Translations under genes and position numbers: made by a program
In this document: positions 11,692 through 23,710 of the stretch, piece by piece
How the letters are laid out: each line of letters opens with the position of its first letter
Numbering within the stretch: the stretch's first letter is position 1
DNA from: Chloranthus sessilifolius
Taxonomy: Eukaryota; Streptophyta; Magnoliopsida; Chloranthales; Chloranthaceae
Length of the DNA: 64,000 nt
Reading direction: 5' to 3'
Assembly (NCBI GenBank): GCA_021018995.1
Contig: CM037596.1
Coordinates: 88,915,184-88,979,183 of the forward strand
The notes under the pieces: generated by a model
Told to the model about the DNA's origin: nothing
Seen by the model: only the letters and a program-made list of their open reading frames with translations
Database searches by the model: none

Positions 11692-13626
11692 GTGATTGCT
11701 TTTTGTTGCCCCAGAATGTCGGGTGAGGGTGAGCATATTCCCGAGGAGGGCCACAAGGAGGGGCCCAAGATTGTATACAGCCCGCGGGGGGAGCAGTTCA
11801 TCTGGGTAGATCGGAAAGTGGGGCTGTGGCTCCAGATGCAAGGCGAGGCCGCCCGAGTCGACCTCCTTCACCAACAGCATACCCACATTTCAAATTTCGG
11901 GATAGCGGGCAAGGTAAGAGAGAGGTTCAATTCATTTCCATTATGCAGTTTTTGTTTTGTCCCTGTGATCTGATGCACATTTTCTTGGGTGCAGGACCTA
12001 CCCAACATTGTATTCCGTTGCGGGTGGCTCGACTTCCAAGATATCTACCTCTATGTCCCTCCCGTAGTAAAGTCCTTCTGGCACAGGTGGGCTTCGGAGA
12101 ATTTCTATCTTGCCCCACCATGAGGGCCGACGCTACCTATCTGAAAGTCCTGATTGAATGATTTTGCCCCGAGACGATGACCTTTCACATGGCATATGCA
12201 GAGATGACTTTTACGCCCGTCGATTGGGCCATGATTATCGGCATCAGGATAGGGGGATTTGATATTTGATCTCGCGGTGTCGAGTCGAGAGGACATCATT
12301 CGATTGATTAGGGCCTATCCTCCTCACGGGCAGACACATGGCACCGAGGTCAAGATGTCTTGGCTGACCTCACTTTATACACCTGATGAGTTAGCGGATC
12401 TAGGTCAGCCGGACAGGCTGCTCTACATCACGCCAGAGCGAGTGATCATCCTAACCAGCATCACTCTCTTGGTCCTGCTCAATAAGACTCTTTTTACCAA
12501 CGTGAGCAGTGGTCGAGTCAGCCTATCCTTGCTGAGTGTGATGGACCACTGGGGTGATGTCCACAGGTATGACTGGGGAGGGGCAGGGTATGCTACTGAC
12601 CCGCTCTTATGCAATGCCCGCTTTTCAGGTATGGGGATATCATCACTTTCACCCTGGGCACCCACTTCTTTTCTCGGAGGTGATCACCTATCCCCTCAGC
12701 AACTAAAATCAGGCCCGACACCGCGATGTAGGTTTAAAGCACTTGGAGATGGGTCTGAGGTCCCAACTCGACTTGGTGGTTCCTGAGCAGGTAAAACTCT
12801 CTTTTAACTTTGTTTGTTCTTAGCTCAGAAATCTCCTTTTACTGATGTGCTACTACTTGGATTCTTTTTTTTGACTTGGGCAGATCCTCCCTGACCCGTA
12901 CCTTGCATCCCCCTTCTAGGACAGAGCAGTTGTAGGCACTTCCCGCCTATTTAACAATCACCGCGTCGTTATCTTCTATGGAGCATGGGCCAAATTCTAT
13001 TATCTGGGAGAGTGAGTGGTGCACCAATTCCAGGGTTATTATGCCATACCTGTAGACCCTCCGGCGGATGTTTGGTATCTCGTTGGCAGTATCAAGGAGC
13101 TTACCACGACCTTCTTCAATAATGGGCTTCGCATCCATGTTCTCCATGTGCTCGAGGACTATCATCTTTGGTACGAGTTCCTGTCGTACCGGTTTATCTT
13201 GCCGCGCTTTGTACCTAGTGCCAATTTTCTTGCATTTGGCGGCCCACTCAGTCAGGTAATTCTTCTTAGCTTGGATTAGTTCCCTTTATGCTTTAGTTCG
13301 GTCCTTCATTCCTCCTAAGCGAATCTTCATTCTGTTCATAGTTTGCTCCAGAGGATGATTCGGATGGGGAAGGCGGGCCGAGTGTAGCTAATATGTCAGG
13401 GGAAGATCCCTCCGGTGCTGGCCCTTCTGGTGTGGGTCCCTCGGGCGAGGGCTCTTCGGGTGCTGGTCCGTCAGGTACGTCACTTGCTGGTATCCCAAGT
13501 GACAATCCGCTCGTGGTCTATGGGACCTTCCGGCACCTGGATGACAGCTTCCTTTCGGGCCTCTACACGGAGGTGGATCAACAAGCGCGGTTTTCTGCTG
13601 AGGCGGCCCGTGCCCCTCCTCCTTAG
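11692..13626 (+). pseudogene. Antisense passenger gene 1, plant mobile domain-like
   Basis: This gene runs opposite to gag-pol. Exon 1 (MSGEGEHIPEEG from 11716) ends GGCAAG before GTAAGA at about 11912. The next exon follows GGTGCAG at about 11994 and encodes NIVFRCGWLDF. A block with ETMTFHMAYAEMTFTPVDWA near 12170-12230 resembles the plant mobile domain. It is preceded by a TGA where Trp is expected, and a frameshift lies near 12115. Further blocks (PDRLLYITPERV near 12410, then EDYHLWYEFLSYRF near 13160-13200) follow, the last ending CAG before GTAATT. A Gly/Ser/Pro-rich repeat closes the frame at 13626. Passenger antisense ORFs of this kind are known in Tat elements. Function is unknown. 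Confidence 0.6.
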
Positions 13627-13738
13627 GTGGTCCCATGGGTAATTCTTCTGATGGCTCAATCTCTCTCTATTTTGGCCTCCTTTTGCACATGACTTTAAGA
13701 TTGTCTTAATAATTGATGTTGTATCGTTCTGAACGTAG

Positions 13739-14030
13739 GACTTCAACTCGGCCATGGAATATGCGGAGTATCATCGTCATCTTGTAGAGCTTAGGGAGGT
13801 GGAGACAGTGAGTACCTTGCTTCTCTACTCTTATTTATTTCATTATCATTTGTCCCTTAACTGATCCTGACTCTTGACTTTGACTGTGCCTTGCAGTGTG
13901 CCATTGCTAAGGAGTCGCGTTCTTTGCTCAGTAGGATCTTGCAGGTGTGGTCCAGGGTGGGGGACATTCGGACCTTCCAGAGCTCCTCTTGCAGTCGTAA
14001 GAAATCAATTGGCACAAGCAAGGAATAGGC
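13739..14030 (+). pseudogene. C-terminal exons of antisense gene 1
   Basis: Two short coding blocks follow: DFNSAMEYAEYHRHLVEL from 13739 and AKESRSLLSRILQVW from about 13905. They are separated by an intron-like stretch that starts near GTGAGTACC and ends TTGCAG. They continue the exon style of the upstream gene and end at a stop near 14027. The content is helical and unrecognised. Confidence 0.4.
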
Positions 14031-14395
14031 TTTTAGTTTTTGTTTTGAAAACTCAGTACTCTTTGGAATTTGATTTGGATTTGTTTAATCATTTTGGGGA
14101 TGGTTGATGTGATACTTTGGATCATTATCTTTGAAAAATATTTTTAGTATTTCTGCTTTGATTTTATGCCATGATCTCTTTGCATCAAACCTATTTCTCT
14201 AGAGGATGTTTTTGCCCAAAATGTTCTCAGAAAGTGACTCCTTGGGCATATGCTTTGATGTAGGATCAGTCCTGCATATAAATAAACAAAATAATTGCCA
14301 AACTATTAGTGAAAGGAAGTGTGTGAAAAAAACTAAAAGGGGTGTAAGTCCCCACAGCTAGGTCTCGGGATGCCTGAAGAGGGCTGACTATAGTG

Positions 14396-14562
14396 TGGCG
14401 AAACTATTAGTTGCACCAGGTTGAAATACCAGAAAATATGTACTAGTGCAACTATTAGTTGCGCCAGGCATAAATGGGGACCAAAATGTGTTGGCGCAAC
14501 TAATAGTTGTGCCAGGCTCAACCTGGGGGAGAAAAACACTAGCGTAACTAATAGCTGCGTCC
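14396..14562. repeat. Palindromic-repeat array 3
   Basis: Four 23-bp units start at 14396, 14444, 14492 and 14540, exactly 48 bp apart. Spacers are 25 bp and differ in sequence. Each unit departs from the consensus by one to four bases, mostly C/T or G/A, which fits cytosine deamination. The array separates the two antisense genes. Confidence 0.88.
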
Positions 14563-14707
14563 TGTTTAACCTGGGGAGCAGTGGGTCCTTATATAATCGA
14601 GTTAGTCTAAAAATCACTTCATTTTGTTTAACTTGGCCCTTTTGACCGATTCTTTTTGCTCTTGCTTTTCCAAGGCGGGCCCATCACCATATATCAATTT
14701 ATGTCCT

Positions 14708-16250
14708 CTCAGAAGATCTTTGTACGTTCATGGACCCGCTTTCTAACCCTCCCTTACGTGGAGGGCCTGGAGCCAATTTACCCCCTTCCTTGGGCTTGGG
14801 GCCCAAATTTCTAATACTTGGTTTGGGAGCTTGAATGAGAGTGAGCACGCTGACTTGGAGCGCCTTGGGCTATCTCGCCTTCCTTCATTTCTAGAGGTTC
14901 CTCCATAGTGGGAACTCTTTTTTACTGCCGCTTCATTTTGGGATGTGACTTCCCATGTATTCCGTTTTGGGAAGCGGGTGCTAACCCCAATCCTTGAGGA
15001 GCTATCCAATCTGTCTGGCCTGAAGTTTCACAGGGGCCTTGCAAGAGTCACGCCTCGGCCGGGCTACTCCAAATCCGTTCACCTTACTCTTAGTTTGAAG
15101 AAACTCGAGTATGAGAAAAGTCTCATTGGGGAGCCCACAAGGTGTTTGCTAAAATTCCTCAAAGAACTTTCTATGATGAAAGCCTCCGAAGATTGTCGGT
15201 TAGGAATATTTTCAACGTGAAAGCTCTAGCACTTGGTCTCATCTCTGAAATCCTCTTCTTTACTGGGGGAGAGCTTCTCGTTGGCAATTTGTGACATTTT
15301 GACGGAGCTGGAGGCAGGCTGATCCATGATGCATTTGGTGCATTCCAAGCTATATCTAGGCCTTGATTCATTTGCTTTGAGCAAGGTGGAGGGACTTCGG
15401 GGGTGCCCTTCGTTGCTTCAGGTCTGGTTGGGTTAGCACCTCGCTATCTTGGGGCATGTGCCCAGCTTTTATATTGCTCGAGGTGAGGCGGCTCAGTGCT
15501 TTCTAGGTAGGTGTCATTTACTTTCGATGGGCGATGTGTCCACTCTGAAACATTGGTTGACCGATGCCGAGCTGACATGGAGGCTTCCTTGGTTGGACCG
15601 GACCTTCCCAATAGTTTGCTCTAAAGACCATGAGGGCATCACCCTCCTAGGACTGACTGGCAACACCTTTAACTTCCCATTCCAAGTGTTGCGTCAGTTC
15701 GGCTGCCCTCAGTAAGTGCCTTGTGAGGCCAAACCCCCTTTATGTGATTTGATATTTTCTAGGGGGTCCTCTGGAGACATAGATCGGATTGCTGCTCTTT
15801 GGGAGGTGCGTCAGTCGACGCTGATGTTTCAGATCGAGCAGGGAGATTCGGTTCAGGTTTCTCCTGAGTATGGGGCCTAGCTATTGACTGAGTGGCCTGT
15901 TGCTGATGGTCCAGATTCATTAGAGATCATTGACACTAGAGGCCCCTGGCCAAAGAAAGTGACGGTACTCCGAGCCTGCATCGAGCTACTGGTGGATGAG
16001 AAGAGGGTCCTGCAAGAACTTTTGGCACATGAAAAGGTTAGAGCAGAAATAGCAGAGAGCGAGGTCCTCCATTTGAAGGGATCACTGAGCATCGCTTTTA
16101 GAGCCGCCGACTCTTCTCGGAAGAGGTATAAGAGCCTGCATGGTTGCTGGCTGACTGAGCGGAATGTCTGAGAAGATGACCTTCAGGCTGAGATTAGCAC
16201 ATTTAAGCGTGAGCTGGGCCGCTAACTCCTTCCTGCATACTGAACTTTTT
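14708..16250 (+). pseudogene. Antisense passenger gene 2
   Basis: This is a second decayed gene on the plus strand. Readable blocks are FWDVTSHVFRFGKRVLTP (about 14937-14990), LEYEKSLIGEPT (near 15107-15142), WLTDAELTWRLPWLD (near 15553-15597), ITLLGLTGNTFNFPFQVLRQFG (about 15640-15705) and a charged coiled-coil tail (LVDEKRVLQELLAHEKVRAE, near 15990-16050). The spacing of these blocks resembles the uncharacterised plant family found as a retroelement passenger (DUF7745-like, from memory and not checked). Frameshifts and stops (near 15220, 15714 and 15880) break it. Function is unknown. Confidence 0.5.
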
Positions 16251-16478
16251 GCACAGATCAGATACATGAAAAACGGGCATAAAACTTCCTTTACAGATAC
16301 ACACATTTTTAGTATACATATTTTCTTTATGTTTTTATTTTTGTTATTATTTGTAAAAAGGGAAACCATGTTAGTCATCACACTGGCTATTTTTTAGGAT
16401 GTGGTGTAAGCGGTGCATTTTGTAAATGAAAGGTAGTTAATTATATACATCTACATAGACTTTTGGGTCTTTTGGTTT

Positions 16479-16483
<5 letters not shown>

Positions 16484-16545
<62 letters not shown>
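16484..16545. repeat. (AT)n microsatellite
   Basis: About 31 uninterrupted AT dinucleotides. It lies between the antisense genes and the integrase end. Confidence 0.97.
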
Positions 16546-16549
<4 letters not shown>

Positions 16550-16885
16550 GCGGTGCCTTAATCACCTTGTGAAACCCTAGGTCCTCTTTTGAGCATGGTC
16601 GAACCCCTTTGATATGGTCGGGCTTGAGTGAGTTTTAGCAGTTTCACCAAGGCCGGAACGTCAATCCCTTCGGATTGAGTCAAACCTTTCTCCTTACCTT
16701 GAGTCATACGTTTGACAAAGCAATTCTGAAGACACACTTGGTTGGGACCCGATTTGAACTAGCATGAGCGGCCCAGAAAAGGGGATCAGGGAGAGTAACC
16801 AAAAGGGCTCCTCAAACATTAATCTTCTCAATTAGTCCAAACCTTTCATTTCTTTTTTTTTCTTCCTCCTTTTTTTTTTATTACT

Positions 16886-17030
16886 CGTGGCGTCCTTTCG
16901 GGTTTTCACCACGTCCATGGGTTTAGCTCTCTTACCCCAAGCGCCCTTTCGGGTTTTTACCTGGTCCTCACAAACTCGTTGTTTTTTACCCGTAGTGCTC
17001 TTTCGGGTTTTCACCACGTCCATCTTGCTT
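16886..17030. repeat. 54-bp tandem repeat, three units
   Basis: Three units, each with CTTTCGGGTTTT followed by ACC and GTCC, recur about every 54 bp. The function is not visible. Confidence 0.65.
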
Positions 17031-17652
17031 TGAGCTTGTATTTTTATTTTATTTGTTTATTTAATTTTATTTATTTTTTCATTTCTTTTTTTTTTAAACC
17101 CACGACATAGACGTCGATTCCGTCATAGTCGGCTAGATGGGGTTCTGGTGTCGTCCCACAACTTGGCTTGTATTGACTTAACAGATATTATGACTGCTTG
17201 TAAACCTAAAAGAGGGCTTTCTTCGGGGTGTAGCTTGGCCAGGGATTAGGTTAAGATTTGAAGGTATGCTAAGCTAAAAGGGTTTCCTTGATACGACTTA
17301 AGTTTTCTCAACATACTTTCTTCCTTGGGGGGTTTTACTATACATGCCCCATGATTCTTCTATATTTTTTAATTCTTTTTGCTCCATTTAGGCAATCACT
17401 TTTTGAGGTTTTGCTTTTCCAATTTTTTTAGAATTTGATAGTAACTTTACTTCCCTTTTTTATGTATGTACGCACATTTTTTTTGGGGAAGGGGGTTATT
17501 GAAAGAAAGGCCCAGGCTCAAATGGGGTAGCAAAGGATATCATCATTTTTAGGGATGCTTTTTGGCTATTGTGCATGGAATGATAGCCTCTTTTGAGTAA
17601 TTCTTAAGTAGTCACACATCTGTTTCACCAATACTTACCTTATCGTGATAGA

Positions 17653-18755
17653 TTAAGAGTAGAACCATCGGATGTATCCAGCGTTGATGGGCTCAGGAAG
17701 ATGATCTCCGTCCATGGTGGTGAGGTGGATGGCGTATCCCGACAGTACTTATCGAATGACGTAAGGTCCTTCCTAGTTCGGCATGAACTTTCCTCTCGAA
17801 TCAGCATGGAGGGATGGAAAGATCTTCTTCAGCACAGTATCTCCTACCTTTAGATCTCAACCACGGACACATTTATTGTAAGCGCATGCGATTCGCTCCT
17901 GGTACACCTGAGTGTGACACAAGGCTAGGAGTCTCTTCTCATCCAATAGATTCAATTTTTCAAAGCGAAATCTCTCTTTGCTTTAGGTAAGCCTGATTCC
18001 ATAAGGATTCAGAGCGAGGGTACTTCAACCTCAACTAGTAGGACGGCCTCAGTTCCATACACAAGGGAGAATGGTGTTGCCCCTGTAGCGGTATGGATTG
18101 ACATTCTGTAGGCCCACAAAGAAAATGGTAGCATTTTGCTCCAATCTCGATAAGTGATGACCATTTTCTCGAGGATGCGGATGACCGTCTTGTTCGCAGC
18201 TTCTACGGCTCCATTAGTTTGAGGCCGATAAGGTGACGAGAGATGGTGCTTGATTTTGTATTGCTCGAAAAAGGCTCGGATGCGCTTATTCGCAAAGTTT
18301 GTACCGTTGTTCTTGATGATATCTTTGGGGACTCCAAATCGGCACACAATATTATTCTTAAGGAATTTCTCGACGTGACTGGCCGTGATGTTGGTATATG
18401 ACGCCGCTTCCACTCACTTGGTGAAGTATTCAATGGCGACAAGGATGAACCGATGCTCGTTCGATGCTTTCAAATGAATCATTCCGACAACGTCAAGGCC
18501 CCACGTGGTAAATGGCCAAGGAGTGGTCATGCAGTGTAGTTCGATGGCAAGAGCGTGTATTAGACTGGAGTGTTCCTGACACTTGTAGCATTTCTGCACA
18601 TGTTTGCAGCAATCTGATTCCATAGTGGTCCAAAAGTATCCCTGCCGCAGAATTTTCTTAGCAAGCATTTGACTACTGACGTGGGCTCCGCATACTCCCT
18701 CATGGATCTCCTTCATGATACTGATCGCTTCACCCTCTGTAAGGCACCTTAGCAA
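17653..18755 (-). pseudogene. int: Integrase of the Ogre-like element
   Basis: This is the DDE integrase that would insert the cDNA. The zinc-binding region shows HEGVCGAH and CYKCQ (near 18700-18580). The first catalytic Asp is in WGLDVVG (about 18502). The second, normally in a DNGTNF context, reads NNGTNF (about 18300), so the Asp is changed to Asn. The Glu lies in GAVEAANK (about 18205). A TGA at 18414-18416 interrupts FTK and VEAAS where Trp is usual. The C-terminal tail (EGPYVIR, then DGDHLPEPINA) ends with a TAA at 17653-17655 and has two further stops. It follows the archaeal-type RNase H and ends the pol region. Confidence 0.85.
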
Positions 18756-18987
18756 AACATTATTGTAGGATCACTTGTACATGCATTCCCCACAAATGAC
18801 GTAGCCTACCGCTAGACATTGGATGGTTCATCGGTCCGTCTTGGATGTACCCTCAGGGAAAGTTAGGGTCTCGAGGAAATTCTTGATATCTGAGAACCAA
18901 GGTGGCTCATCATCTGGCTTTGTAGGTTCCTCAATCTGAAGGCAGAAGGTCGGCTCATTCCTCTACTCGATCATGATCGACTCCATC

Positions 18988-19432
18988 TCAGCACCATATG
19001 GGATTTCTATAATTGATGCCAAAGTTGCTAGTGCATCGCCAAAACGGTTCCTTATCCAGGGGACATATCAGAATGTCAACGTCTTGGAAGCAAGCTATCA
19101 GATCCTTGAGGTGTTTATGATAGGGGATCAGTTTCTCATCTTTCGTCTTCCAGTAACCATTCATCTGGCATATGATTAATTGTGAATCACCAAACACTCG
19201 AAGGTGAGTTATATTCAAATTGAGAGCCGCCTGCAGACCAGTGACACAAGCTTCATACTCAGCCATGTTATTAGTGCAAGAAAAGTTGAGCTTGATAGAG
19301 ACAAGTACATGGGATCCTTTCAGCAAAATCAGAATGGTGCCAACTCCCTAACCTTTTGCATTAGCTGCCCCGTCAAAGTGCATTACCCAAGAATCTTCTT
19401 CTGCTTCTTCTGTATCATCTTTTGTCATAAAA
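18988..19432 (-). pseudogene. Archaeal-type RNase H
   Basis: This is a second RNase H placed between the RT-linked RNase H and the integrase. Visible residues are the first Asp in MHFDGAANAKG (about 19380), the Glu in TNNMAEYEACVTGLQAAL (about 19260) and the Asp in VFGDSQLI (about 19190). A stop directly after NAKG separates the first strand from the rest. A dual RNase H with an archaeal-like copy is an established feature of the Tat lineage and supports the family call. Confidence 0.8.
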
Positions 19433-19499
19433 AGGATGTCCTCATCAGGGAACTCAGTTCTCAAAGGCTCATAATCTAGCAAAGGATTGTCGGCAAGAT

Positions 19500-20858
19500 G
19501 ATCGGCAAGTGCTTGCCCTTTAATTGACTTCTGAGTGATATACGTGATGTCAAACTCAGACAATAATAATTGCCATCGTGCAGTCCGCCCAGTGAGAGCT
19601 GGCTTCTAGAAAAGGTGTTTCAGCAGGTCCATTCGGGCCAAAAGTAGAATGGCGTAAGATAGCAAGTAATGGCGGAGCCTCTGAGTAGCCCATACAAGAG
19701 CCAGGCATGCTTTCTCCAGATGAGAATAGCGCATTTCATAATCAGTAAACTTCTTGCTTAGATAGTAAATGGCCTGCTCTCTTCTTCCCGTTTCATCATG
19801 CTACCCTAAAACACATCCCATCGAAACTTCCTTCGTGGAGAGATACATTAAGAGTGGTCTCCCCGACTCAGGTGGTACAAAAACAGGTGGATTAAGGCGG
19901 TAGCTTTTAATTTTATTGAACGCTGCTTGACAGTCATCGTTCCATTCAACGGTCGAGTTCTTCCTTAGTAGCTTGAAGATCGGCATGCAGATTGGAGTTA
20001 GTTGTGCAATAAACTGATTGATATATTGTATTCTGCCCAGGAACCCTCTGACTTCTTTCTCTATAGATGGTGGTGGCATCTCAGTGATAGCTTTGACTTT
20101 ATCTGGGTCGACCTTGATCCCTCTCCTGCTGCCGATGAACCCTAATAGCTTTCCAGACATAGCACTAAATGCGCACTTCTGTGGGTTCAGACGTAACCTG
20201 TATTTTCTCAGCCTCTTAAACAATTTCTAGAGATTTACGAGATGGTCATCTTGCTCCAGTGACTTGGCTATCATATCATCAACAGACACTTTAATCTCTC
20301 GGTGCATTATGTCGTGAAACAGTGCGGTCATAGCTCTCTGGTATGTTGCATCGGCATTCTTTAGGCCAAACGGCATGACTTGATAGCAAAAGGTTCCCCA
20401 TGGAGTAATAAACGTTGTCTTCTCCCGATCTGCCTCTGCCATCTTTATCTGATTATATCCTAAGAATCTGTCCATAAAAGAAAGCATCTCCTGCTTAGCA
20501 GTGTTATCGACCAAGATGTCGATGTGTGGCAATGGGAAATCGTCCTTTGGGCTTGCTCTATTCAAATTATGGAAATCGATGCACATGCGGACCTTTCCAT
20601 TTTTTTTGGTACAAGCACAATATTGGCTAGCCACTATAGGTATTTAGATACCATGAGAAACCCTGCATCGTATTGCTTGACGACCTCATCTTTGACTTTC
20701 AACATCCATTTGGATCGGAGAGGTCTCAACTTCTGCTTAACCGACTTCATATGAGGGTAGAGAGGCAGCTCATGCTCGACCAAATCGATGTCTAGACCAG
20801 GCATGTCCTTATAGGACGAAGCAAAAATGTCTTGGTATGACAGAAGGAATTCAATCAT
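19500..20858 (-). pseudogene. pol: Reverse transcriptase and RNase H of the Ogre-like element
   Basis: This is the polymerase that would copy the element's RNA. Motifs in order are KVRMCIDFHNLNRASPKDDFPLP (20590-20520), GYNQIKMA (about 20460), TPWGTFCYQVMPFGLKNA (near 20400-20350), and the active site, which reads VSVDDMIAKS (about 20285) where YVDD is expected; the Tyr is lost. The thumb and connection follow (LGFIGSRRGI, FLGRIQYINQFI). The RNase H part starts near 19860. Stops at about 20227, 19800 and 20640 break the frame. It ends in ADHLADNPL, the tether to the archaeal-type RNase H. Confidence 0.88.
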
Positions 20859-20945
20859 GCATTTTCTTTCTTCGGGAGACAGTGATGTTCCGATCTTGGT
20901 TATTCTGGGAATCTCCTCAGTCCCTAGATTGATATCCTCTGTCTC

Positions 20946-21206
20946 TTAGACAACGGGGGTAAGGCCATGCTCAAAGTCGGCAATCCGGTCAAGGAGTTCA
21001 TTAGGGAGCTCCTCCAAGGGGACATCCTGGTCCAGACTCGTAACACCTACCTCTTCTTGTATTTCTATAGGAAAAGGGTCGATTTTATGTGGGACGGGTA
21101 TTTCGATTAAGGCATCATTTTGTGGGACTTTTTCTAGAATTTTAAATGACGATATTTTTAGACTTTGGATTTTGTCAATGTTTTTAGGATTTTGTATTTT
21201 TTCCAT
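20946..21206 (-). pseudogene. Protease-RT linker fragment
   Basis: An open frame of about 86 codons rich in Glu, Ile and Pro (EEVGVTSLDQDVPLEELP). It ends just before the RT region. Acidic linkers occur at this place in Tat polyproteins. No domain is recognised. Confidence 0.45.
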
Positions 21207-21933
21207 GTTTTTGAGATTTTTGTTTTCTTCGGATACGGACCCTTGGCAAGGCGGGTTACTATATATACAAGGTATTGCCTACCAAGGGCTTATGTCACTT
21301 TTTATTGGTTATTTTTTTGGGGGGAAACAGGTGCCAAACTTTAGTCCACTCCCTGCTTCCAGGGTTTGGGGCAAAGATGCCCAGCTGCCTACTCGTGCGG
21401 CCGCTCCTTTACATGTTGGGATAGAGGGTGCTGACTGATATGGCTTATTGGAGTCAGCTTCCATCATGTTGATCCCCATTTTGTCTGAGATGATGTCCTC
21501 AAATAATAACTCAGTTTTGTGGTGATTTACCACAGGGGGAGTTTTTTTAGATAGCCATCGTTCCTTGAAGAGGGACAATGTAGCCAAATCTATTTCCAGG
21601 TTGGGAAGGGAGATCTGGGAATTGGTGGGATGTATTGGGGTTGTGGGTTTGTGTGGGGTCAAATGGGTTACCCCATTTCAATCGATCTTTATGACCCTAG
21701 CGCTGATAAAGGATTCCTTGATGTGCGACCTAGGGAGAGGTTTCTCTTCTATGTTGATTCCTTGAGCTCTTACAGCTGCAGCGACCCCTGGCTTTTTCTT
21801 TGGCCTCTTGGACCTCTTCCTCTGTGGGCTTGTATCCCAGCCCGAATCTAACCTTCTACCCCTTAGCAACAACTGACTCTCTTCTGCCTTGTAATCTGGG
21901 CCCGAGCCCTCGGCCTTTCTGATAGCCCCACTT

Positions 21934-23217
21934 TTAGAGCATAGCCACCGCCGCTATCATACCGCCTCCTATTTTAAGCATGATGCCCTCAATGGGCTCC
22001 ACGAGTATCGCTAACACCTCATATTCAAAACTGTGGAGGTTGACATCCTCAGTGGTGTGCGGTATATCCAACACATTGGGTTTTTCGACGCTATTGGCGG
22101 CTTTTTCTTTCTCGCTGTGCCCCTCACCAATGATTGTAATAATTTTGTGCGCAGACGCAAACTTGAGTTTTTGGTGCAAGGTGGAAGATATGGCTCCGAC
22201 CTCGTGCAGCCACGGGCGCCCCAACAATAGATTAAATGAAGATTTGATATCCATGACTTGAAACAAGATGAAAAAGGTCATTGGCCCTATCAATAGCTCA
22301 AGATCAACTTCTCTCATTATTTCTCTCCTGGTATTGTCAAACCCTCTTGCGCTAGTTCTAGTGGGCCTCAGCATGCATGGATCGAACCCGATCTTAGTGG
22401 AAGTTCTTAACGGGCATATATTATCAATTAAAACTAGGAGAATGACCATATTTTCATACTCAACGGTTATATTTAATGACTTGGAGTGGCTACACCCTTC
22501 TTCAGGTAAATCAGCATCAGAGAATGAAATGGCATTCAAAGCCATCACTTGCCCAATTATCTGATTGACTTCATCTGGGCTAACTTGGAGTGATACATGC
22601 GCATTTTTTAATGCCCCCATTAAGTCTTGAAAATGGAGTGGGGATGTCATCAATAGATCCCAGACGGTTATATGGGCAAGCATTCTTCTCAGTTGAGTCT
22701 CTAGTATATGTTCCCGACTCATTTTTTCGAAGGGGTTCACAGTGCTGCCTTTCTTCCCCTCTGATTGGGCTTGTGCTGCTGCTGGCGCTTCTGGCTGCTT
22801 TGATATCCTCCTAGACCGTGTGATAAAGTCCACTGACCCTTCTCTACTGCTATTGCCGGTATTGACGTTTGTTTGCTCGTAGCTTAGCGGGACCTGATGA
22901 GGATCATATGTTGGTCCTGAGAGCTGGAAAGGTATGACTGCTGGTACTTGAGGTACTTGCACTGTCAGCTCAGGAGGTGTGGGCAACACCTGATTTATTT
23001 TGGTGGTAGCGGGTTGGGTGGAAAAATTAGGCCATATAGGGGTGGTGAAGCTTGAGGTTAGTGGCATTAAAGGGAAGGAGGTAAAAGTAGGCCATTGATA
23101 GCTGGTGGGCGCTGGTGGGAGATGGGGGGCTGATGGGCCGTTAGGTAATTGACCGGGGTGGTGGAGTTCGCAGGCGAAACTTGGGGTGATGGGATGGGCG
23201 CAAGCCATTGATAACAT
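21934..23217 (-). pseudogene. pro: gag-pro region with aspartic protease, active site deleted
   Basis: A long open frame. Residues 1-130 are proline-rich. The middle part has EKMSREHILETQLRRMLAH and DEVNQIIGQVMALNAISFSD. The protease follows: LVLIDN runs straight into CPLRTS (about 22418), so the residues normally between the catalytic Asp and the CPL block, including the catalytic-loop Gly, are absent. Downstream landmarks remain (TRTSARGFDNTRREIMREVDL, FFILFQVMDI, LLGRPWLHEVGA, LHQKLKF). The frame is open although the enzyme cannot work as written. Upstream it adjoins gag. Confidence 0.75.
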
Positions 23218-23400
23218 ACGGGTGCGGGTGTGGGATTGGGGCCTGATGGCTTATTGGGTAATTTATTGGGGCGGTGGAGTTTGCCGGTAGTTGAACTGGG
23301 GGAAATGGGGTGAGCATAAGCCATTGATAACTAGAGGGTGTGGGCGTAGGATTGGGGGCCGGATGGCTTATTGGGTAATTCAAGGGGTTGGTGGAATATG
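23090..23400. repeat. About 115-bp tandem repeat in the gag-pro linker
   Basis: Nearly three units share GCCATTGATA and GATGGCTTATTGGGTAAT-like words. On the minus strand each encodes a proline-rich block with the word YQWL or INGL. It lengthens the linker between gag and protease. Confidence 0.65.
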
Positions 23401-23710
23401 GCTGATACACATTTATTTATACGTAATTTATGGGAGTGGATGGTGGAAAATAGGCCCTAAGATCTAGGGGTTTGGCTTGTCGCATAGGAGTGGGAAAGTA
23501 ATCCGCCAGATTCAAGGGTTCAATCACCCCAATGGTACTTTCTTCTCGGTCTTGCTACCTTGGGATCACAAAATTTTCTCTATTACTGATGTAATCAGAA
23601 GGGTCAAATTCATACTCCTTTTCAATTTCCTCTACCATCCCTATGGTGGGTCTGGGACTTGCTATTCCGGTAGGATGTGGTAGTAAAGGCACCTGATAAA
23701 TATTCGCATA

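Noticed and set aside
10353..14562. Palindromic repeats with equal-length unique spacers as a CRISPR array
   Set aside because: The geometry is similar (23-bp repeat, 25-bp spacer), but this is plant retroelement DNA, there are no cas genes, repeats are imperfect, and spacer edges share GG/CC with the palindrome.
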